Assembly: GCA_029569475.1 (NCBI GenBank)
Contig: JAKQSZ010000027.1
Coordinates: forward strand, 1-45,627
DNA length: 45,627 bases
From: Candidatus Eiseniibacteriota bacterium
GTDB taxonomy: Bacteria > Eisenbacteria > RBG-16-71-46 > CAIMUX01
Direction of reading: 5' to 3'
The translations under genes were made by a program, and so were the position numbers. Below, piece after piece: positions 41,833-45,627 of this stretch. The notes under the pieces are model-generated. The model was not told where the DNA came from. It worked only from the letters and a program-made list of their open reading frames with translations, and ran no database searches. How positions within the stretch are numbered: the first letter of the stretch is position 1; every line of letters starts with the position of its first letter.

Positions 41833-43074
41833 ATGTCTTCGTTCGCACATGTTCGCTCTGCCATCACACTCCCATGCGTCGGTCTGACGGCAGTTCTTCT
41901 GGTGTCGTTGTCGCCGGTCCCGGCTTCCGCGAACCCGACGCCGGAGGCGATGGTGTTCTTTGATGTCAGGCCCGCCGGATCTCCCGACGAGTACTGCCTG
42001 ACGGATGCCACGAGGTGCCGGGATCTGAATCCGTCCACCGAACTCGAGGGTCTGCTGGAGTTCCGGATTTTTCTCGACCCGCAGCAGGCCTGGAATGGCG
42101 CCCTTCCCGTTCCCTATTTCACGACCGAGCTCAGCTGGCCGGAAACGTGGACGCTGGTTGACTATCGCTATTGCCGCGCGCCCGGCTGGGCCTCGTTCGA
42201 TCCTGCCCGACCCAATCCCCATCATATCGAAGTCGAATGGGGTTGCGATGTTCCGCCCCCTCTCTTCCCGGTCTTCTCGCTCATCTTCGACGTGCAGGGT
42301 TACGGGAGGCTGGACACCGGGGGAGAAGCCATGACGGCGCTCGGGTGTCCGGCCGTGTTCGTCTACCCGACCAGCCACTACGCCGAGGCCGGGGTGGGGT
42401 GCGAGTACACCGACCAGCCCTGTGTAAGATGGGAGTACCGCTGCATCCCGAACCTGGAGGGGATGTGGGTGCAGCTGACCGCGCCGTACGGAGGCGGGGC
42501 CCACGCGGAAGTGGAGTTCGAGGTCGAAGGCTACCCTTACCCAGTCTGCGAGTTCGCGGTGAATTCCGATGCCGCCTGGCTCACGGGACACGTCACGCCC
42601 GAGATGTACGAGGAGACCCTGGCGCTCGACGCGAACGCCTCCGGGCTCGCACCCGGCGTCTACGAGACCGAGGTCCAGCTGGCGAACGAATCAGAGTACG
42701 ACGGCGCGCGGGTGCGGGTGGGGCGATGCCTCCCGGTCACGCTGACGGTCGAGACCTCGGTCTCGGTCGACGACGGCGCCCGGTCCGAGGCGATCGGGGA
42801 AGGCGGCATCCGAGTGGATGGACCGAACCCATCGTCGGGTCCGTTCACCTTCACGTACCGGACCGCTTCGACGGCCGTAGTGCGCGGGGCGATCTACGAT
42901 GCGTCCGGGCGCGAGGTCGCGATCTTGGTGGACGCCGTCCAGGCGGCCGGTGAGCGCAGCCTGACCTGGGACGCCCGGGACGCGAGTGGCCGGCGGGTGC
43001 AGCCGGGGGTTTACCCGTTGCGGCTTCTGGTTGACGGGGAGGCGCGGAGCGGCCGCGTCGTGGTCATTTCGTAG
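41833..43074 (+). CDS. Secreted protein with FlgD-like sorting domain
   Basis: This is a 413-residue exported protein. A signal peptide (ITLPCVGLTAVLLVSLSPVPASA) is followed by a cohesin-like or beta-sandwich domain with several Cys and Trp residues, then a BACON-like Ig segment (FAVNSDAAWLTGHVTPEMYE), then a C-terminal FlgD-like/T9SS-type module (GPNPSSGPFTFTYRTAST, AIYDASGREVAILVD, GVYPLRLLVDG). The function is unknown. The start is uncertain: the ATG at 41833 is 13 bases from AAGGAGG, and the in-frame ATG at 41800 has no ribosome site. The end is two bases from the convergent biotin-carrier gene. Confidence 0.75.
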   Translation: MSSFAHVRSAITLPCVGLTAVLLVSLSPVPASANPTPEAMVFFDVRPAGSPDEYCLTDATRCRDLNPSTELEGLLEFRIFLDPQQAWNGALPVPYFTTELSWPETWTLVDYRYCRAPGWASFDPARPNPHHIEVEWGCDVPPPLFPVFSLIFDVQGYGRLDTGGEAMTALGCPAVFVYPTSHYAEAGVGCEYTDQPCVRWEYRCIPNLEGMWVQLTAPYGGGAHAEVEFEVEGYPYPVCEFAVNSDAAWLTGHVTPEMYEETLALDANASGLAPGVYETEVQLANESEYDGARVRVGRCLPVTLTVETSVSVDDGARSEAIGEGGIRVDGPNPSSGPFTFTYRTASTAVVRGAIYDASGREVAILVDAVQAAGERSLTWDARDASGRRVQPGVYPLRLLVDGEARSGRVVVIS

Positions 43075-43076
43075 AC

Positions 43077-43442
<366 letters not shown>

Positions 43443-43448
43443 CTGGAC

Positions 43449-44920
43449 GGTGTTGTCTTGTGTTCCTGCTCCTGCTCTCCGCCGGTCGCCCGGCCTTGGC
43501 GGGCCCGAACGAAGGAGGGACCTTGCTGGTGCACCGCGATCCGTCGCTGGTCTAATTTAGGCCGACCACGATGGGTATTGCGGCGAGAACGGTCTGAGGG
43601 AGTGTGGGCAGGCGGTGGTGACCGCCCCCGCGGATCCAGACTCGACCGTTATCTTCCACGTGCTCGCGGCGGTTCCAGAAGGCTCCGGTCCCCGATTGAA
43701 GGGGCTGACCTTCAGGATCGAGTACGACCCCGAGCGACTGACCCTAGCCGACTTCGGGCCCTGCATCGGCGACCTGGACAATGGCGCCTTCGAGCTGGCC
43801 GGAGCCGGGTGGCCGGAGAGCGCGACCGGCACGGCCATCGTGTTCGAGTATCCGAGGACGGACCCACTGGTGACGTGTTACTGGTTCGCCGGGTACGTCA
43901 ACTCGACCGGAGACTCGACGTTCTTCGGGGTGACGGCGCACCCTGACCCCGCGCTGGCGGGCACCTTCGGTGATGGCAGCATCCCGTCATCGCTCGATCC
44001 CGTCGCCGAGTACGGCTGGCTCGGTTTCGGCTACGCCGGGTCCGCCCCGTGCCCGCTGTCGGTGGGCAATGACCAGCCGGAGGGAGACAGCGACGAAGAG
44101 CAGAGTGAGGGCGAAGGCGACTTTCCGGAGCAGGAGGATGACGGTTGGGAAGAAGATATCGAAGGCGGCTGTGCGGGGTTGAACATCCCATCAACAAGGT
44201 CTCGGTGTACCTCGTGTCCAACACGGTCGAGTTCGACCCCTACGAAGCGGAGCCCATCGCGATCGAATCGGTGGAGTTCCTCCTGCCCGGACTGGCGGAA
44301 CGTTTGCGGGAGGCGGGTGCCTTGACACTGCGCAAACAGTACCCGGGCACGCTGCTGGCCGACACGCTTGGTTACGACGAGAACGGACAGCCGATCCGGC
44401 TTCCCGACATCTCCGGGTACTACGAGCTCGCTTTCGCCGACTCGACAGCCGCGTGCGATGCCGTGACCGCTCTCATGCAGACGGAGGGGATTCGTTTGGC
44501 GCAGATCGTGCCGGACTATGACTTCGTGGTGCAGACTCCTCCGAATGACGATTACTACGAGGATTGGAACTTCCTGCCGGCGGACGCGCATTGGCACTTG
44601 GACAACGACGGCCTTCGGGGACCGGAAAACCGCTGCGGACGGGCCATCGCCGGCTATGATATTGGCGCTGAGATAGGCTGGGCTACGGGCGTGGTGGACT
44701 CCTCGGTCGTGATCGGCGACATCGACACCGGCATCATGGGAGGGATGGCCGAGTATCCCGACTCCACCCATGAGGACCTGCGCGTCATTCCGCTGACCTA
44801 TGCCCAACGGCAGCTCATCGACAGGCATCCGGACTGCCGCTGCCCGACGGGATCTACTGGATCCGGCTACAGGCGGGGCCGAAGCGAGTCACGAAGCGGA
44901 TGGTGGTAGTCGGGCTGTAG
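43449..44920 (+). pseudogene. Decayed copy of the subtilase gene
   Basis: This aligns with the gene at 36683 from its signal-peptide region onward. CTAATTTAG replaces seven bases at 43553-43561, giving in-frame stops and a shift, and a one-base loss near 44178 breaks the frame after the acidic linker. From ATGs at 43615 and 44145 long segments are still readable and highly similar. After the catalytic Asp motif (DIDTGIMGG), the sequence jumps at CCGGAC (44831) to the last ~25 residues (LPDGIYWIRLQAG ... TKRMVVVGL). The His and Ser motifs are deleted. Non-functional as a protease. Confidence 0.92.
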
Positions 44921-44973
44921 GACACACCGGTCGCGGGCGCGATCCTGACACGGACCTCAGGGAGGGACCAAGC

Positions 44974-45483
44974 ATGCAAGCGAGATGGATGGCTGATCGG
45001 AGCAAGTCCTTCCCCGGGAGTCCGGATCGCGCCCTGCAGCCGGCGGAAGGGAGGCGACAGTGGGGCCTGCCCAGGTCCAACGCCCCACGGTCGGCGCTTA
45101 CCTGGGTGGTGGCCGTGATCACGGCTACCACGGCGCACGCCGCAACCTGGCACATCGAGGCCGAGCCGGAGGGAAACAATCGAATCGCCGCCCTCGCGGC
45201 TCTGGCCGCCAGCGGCGATACGATCATGATCGGGCCGGGACTCTACTACGAGCACATCGACGCGGCCGGCAAGACCCTTACCTTCATCGGACGCGAGGGG
45301 CGGGAGAACACCATTCTGGACGGTTCCCGACCATTCGCGGGGGAGGGGGGAAGTATCATCTACACCTACGACCGTCCCGGTCCGATCTCGGTAGTTGGGC
45401 TGACGTTGCAGCACGGACAAGGATCGAGAACCGAGGGTTTCCTCGGCCGGTTCGGTGGCGCCATCCACATCAACAGCGACATT
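44974..45483 (+). pseudogene. Truncated copy of the beta-helix gene
   Basis: This is homologous to the gene at 39862 from the start: the ATG, a signal peptide (ALTWVVAVITATTAHA), then ATWHIEAEPEGNNRIAALAA and onward with near identity to FGGAIHINSDI. GGAGGG precedes the ATG. At about 45484 the homology ends in DNA of an insertion sequence, and the frame closes at 45522 after about 13 foreign codons. Only the first third of the protein remains, so it is inactivated by insertion. Confidence 0.9.
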
Positions 45484-45541
45484 TATCGCCTCTTCCGGCT
45501 TTGGGGTGGCCGGATTTGCTGACTGATTCGTAGGGGTGATA

Positions 45542-45577
45542 CGGTCCCGCCGGGCGAGGGCGCCCGAGGGGGGACCG
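45542..45577 (+). promoter_or_regulatory. Hairpin sequestering the transposase ribosome site
   Basis: CGGTCCC (45542-45548) pairs with GGGACCG (45571-45577), and inside it GGGCG (45552-45556) pairs with CGCCC (45561-45565). The right outer arm contains most of the G-rich ribosome site just before the transposase ATG. IS elements often use such structures to stop translation from incoming transcripts. Confidence 0.6.
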
Positions 45578-45580
45578 CTC

Positions 45581-45627
45581 ATGGACGACAAGACGCTGTA
45601 CGCCACGCTGCTGGGCCTGACTGCGCC
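45581..45627 (+). CDS. ISL3 family transposase, N-terminal fragment at the window edge
   Basis: Fifteen residues are visible, MDDKTLYATLLGLTA, and the frame runs off the window. The pattern M-x-x-x-x-LY-x-x-LLGL matches the beginning of ISL3-family transposases. A G-rich ribosome site lies just upstream within a hairpin. Confidence 0.72.
   Translation, partial: MDDKTLYATLLGLTA

Larger units (their letters stand above)
43449..45483 (+). repeat. Duplicated cassette, decayed copy
   Basis: This is the second copy of the subtilase/beta-helix cassette. It starts at the shared GGTGTTGTCTTG (43449-43460) and ends at the insertion sequence. Confidence 0.9.
45484..45627 (+). mobile_element. ISL3-like insertion sequence, left end
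   Basis: From about 45484 the sequence no longer matches the intact beta-helix gene. It begins with CGCCTCTTCCGGCTTTGGGG, similar in style to ISL3-family termini, then a leader of about 90 bases, and a transposase start at 45581. The right end and any 8-bp target duplication lie outside the window. Confidence 0.75.

Overview
The window is GC-rich, gene-dense bacterial chromosome. Secreted proteins ending in FlgD-like Ig modules of the type-IX-sorting kind, a lipoprotein with an Asp-rich linker, a dockerin-like secreted protein, a fused CcoN-CcoO oxidase and an archaeal-type GatD/GatE pair together suggest an uncultured FCB-group bacterium (Eisenbacteria/Krumholzibacteria-like). That placement is inference from protein style; there is no rRNA or other marker gene here.

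Left part (1-14.8 kb): a 55-residue DUF5989 membrane protein, ornithine aminotransferase rocD with decayed tandem copies of its own 3' end behind it, an OPT-family transporter, a dockerin-like secreted protein, a lipoprotein, and a four-gene plus-strand run (NatA/NatB-like ABC exporter, then two coupled membrane proteins of glycosyltransferase-like type). A minus-strand group follows: VOC protein, PAS protein, FAD oxidoreductase with Rieske domain, exonuclease III.

Middle (15-24 kb): a compact cbb3 cytochrome oxidase locus, SafE-like protein - ccoI - ccoS - ccoNO fusion - ccoQ - ccoP - ccoG, mostly with 4-bp stop/start overlaps. ccoI carries nine in-frame 18-bp repeats in its actuator domain. 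No ccoH is visible.

24-33 kb: a fossil of a group II intron reverse transcriptase, a FAD monooxygenase-like gene, a DUF234-type ATPase with a clear sigma70 promoter, palindromic operator and apparently leaderless start, a serine beta-lactamase-like hydrolase, an S4 RNA-binding protein, and an overlapping gatE-gatD operon, which is normally the archaeal route to Gln-tRNA(Gln).

Right part (33-45.6 kb): surface and secreted proteins amid genome decay. There is an Asp-box repeat protein, a cysteine synthase pseudogene, then an intact cassette of a divergent subtilase plus a beta-helix protein (36.7-41.3 kb). The cassette is duplicated at 43.4-45.5 kb. The second copy has a frameshift, an internal deletion of about 1.58 kb at a 6-bp microhomology, and is cut by an ISL3-like insertion sequence at the right edge. 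The left junction of this copy appears to have beheaded a biotin-carrier (biotin carboxylase C-terminal) gene.
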